Source of the DNA: JADCRZ01 sp037718865
Lineage (GTDB): Bacteria > Bacteroidota > Bacteroidia > Chitinophagales > Chitinophagaceae
Assembly (NCBI GenBank): GCA_037718865.1
Contig: JBBJMP010000027.1
Coordinates: 13,167-77,166 of the forward strand
DNA length: 64,000 nucleotides
Direction of reading: 5' to 3'
The notes beneath the pieces are model-generated. The model saw nothing but the letters and a program-made list of their open reading frames with translations, had not been told where the DNA came from and did no database searches. This document shows positions 63,840-64,000 of the stretch, piece after piece. Both the position numbers and the translations under genes were made by a program. Position 1 is the stretch's first letter, and each line of letters opens with the position of its first letter.

Positions 63840-63951
63840 AGGATTAAAAGCAGCCTAGCGCATTACTGTACCAAACAATTTAATAAAGCGAATCGGAGAG
63901 TATTGATAGTCAATCGGTGTATATTTACTCTGTGCCTCTAATACAACCGTT
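63840..63951 (+). repeat. 112-bp resolvase-tail repeat, copy R3
   Basis: Gapless counterpart of 41102-41213 and 59126-59237. Just before it the codons DIKKLGLKAA of a resolvase end are still readable (from 63825), so this is the 3' remnant of a second resolvase gene. The centre TTGATAGTCAA keeps the dyad. Confidence 0.85.
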
Positions 63952-64000
63952 AACACGACATTGACGCTGCTGGCAGTCACCCTGTGAATGATCGCAGTTG

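Overview
The window looks like a chromosome segment from a member of the Bacteroidota, most likely the Chitinophagaceae or a close relative. This rests on recurrent TAnnTTTG-type -7 promoter elements, a Bacteroidota-style suf cluster, Bacteroidota-type tyrosine recombinases with an Arm-type N-terminus, a secreted propeller protein with a type IX secretion (Por) sorting tail, and a FISUMP-domain lipoprotein. The taxon is inferred from gene content and not proven.

Positions 1-22919 are mostly intact host DNA. They carry secreted or lipoproteins, a WalJ-like metallo-hydrolase, and a complete iron-sulfur assembly operon (sufB-C-D-S-E, a DUF59 gene and an Rrf2 regulator). An MFS transporter, a thioredoxin-like protein and a divergence-free SDR/TetR pair follow; the pair shares three GGAAC-N4-GTTCC palindromes next to -7 boxes. 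From 20424 down to 14392 lies a four-gene minus-strand cluster: patatin phospholipase, a TPR protein with TIR/deoxyribosyltransferase-like and SLOG-like ends, a TPR-trypsin protease, and a peptidoglycan amidase. Its architecture resembles a phospholipase/protease conflict system and it is one of the two best leads here.

From about 22930 to the right end the DNA is accessory and heavily rearranged. A tRNA 3'-end fragment (24610-24631) marks a probable integration site. It is followed by a tyrosine integrase (split by an IS1595 element), a gene split by an IS630 element, an excisionase-like HTH, a PrimPol primase, a DUF3987 helicase-like ATPase, an iteron-like repeat cluster, a nuclease and both terminase subunits. 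This looks like the early and packaging end of a prophage or phage satellite whose structural genes are absent. A zone of remnants follows (IS66, LytTR, integrase, VOC, IS21, SDH proteinase, resolvase).

At 41657-43582 lies a diversity-generating retroelement (DGR). It has a FISUMP lipoprotein target whose last 190 bp is a variable repeat, a frameshifted avd, a 190-bp template repeat 730 bp downstream, and a reverse transcriptase broken by a frameshift and truncated before its catalytic YxDD region. By hand count 37 of 43 VR/TR mismatches fall at template adenines. The variable repeat therefore bears the signature of past mutagenic retrohoming, while the local machinery now looks dead.

Further right are two abutting ISKra4 copies, an SBBP/T9SS protein with an exact 198-bp tandem duplication, an SOS cassette (umuD-umuC-unknown-SRAP), two more IS630 elements, IS21 parts, a prolyl oligopeptidase, an ISAon1 element and several unknown genes. 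A 112-bp segment, consisting of the tail of a serine resolvase gene plus its downstream DNA, occurs three times (41102, 59126, 63840) and marks module boundaries. I saw no rRNA gene, complete tRNA gene or CRISPR array.
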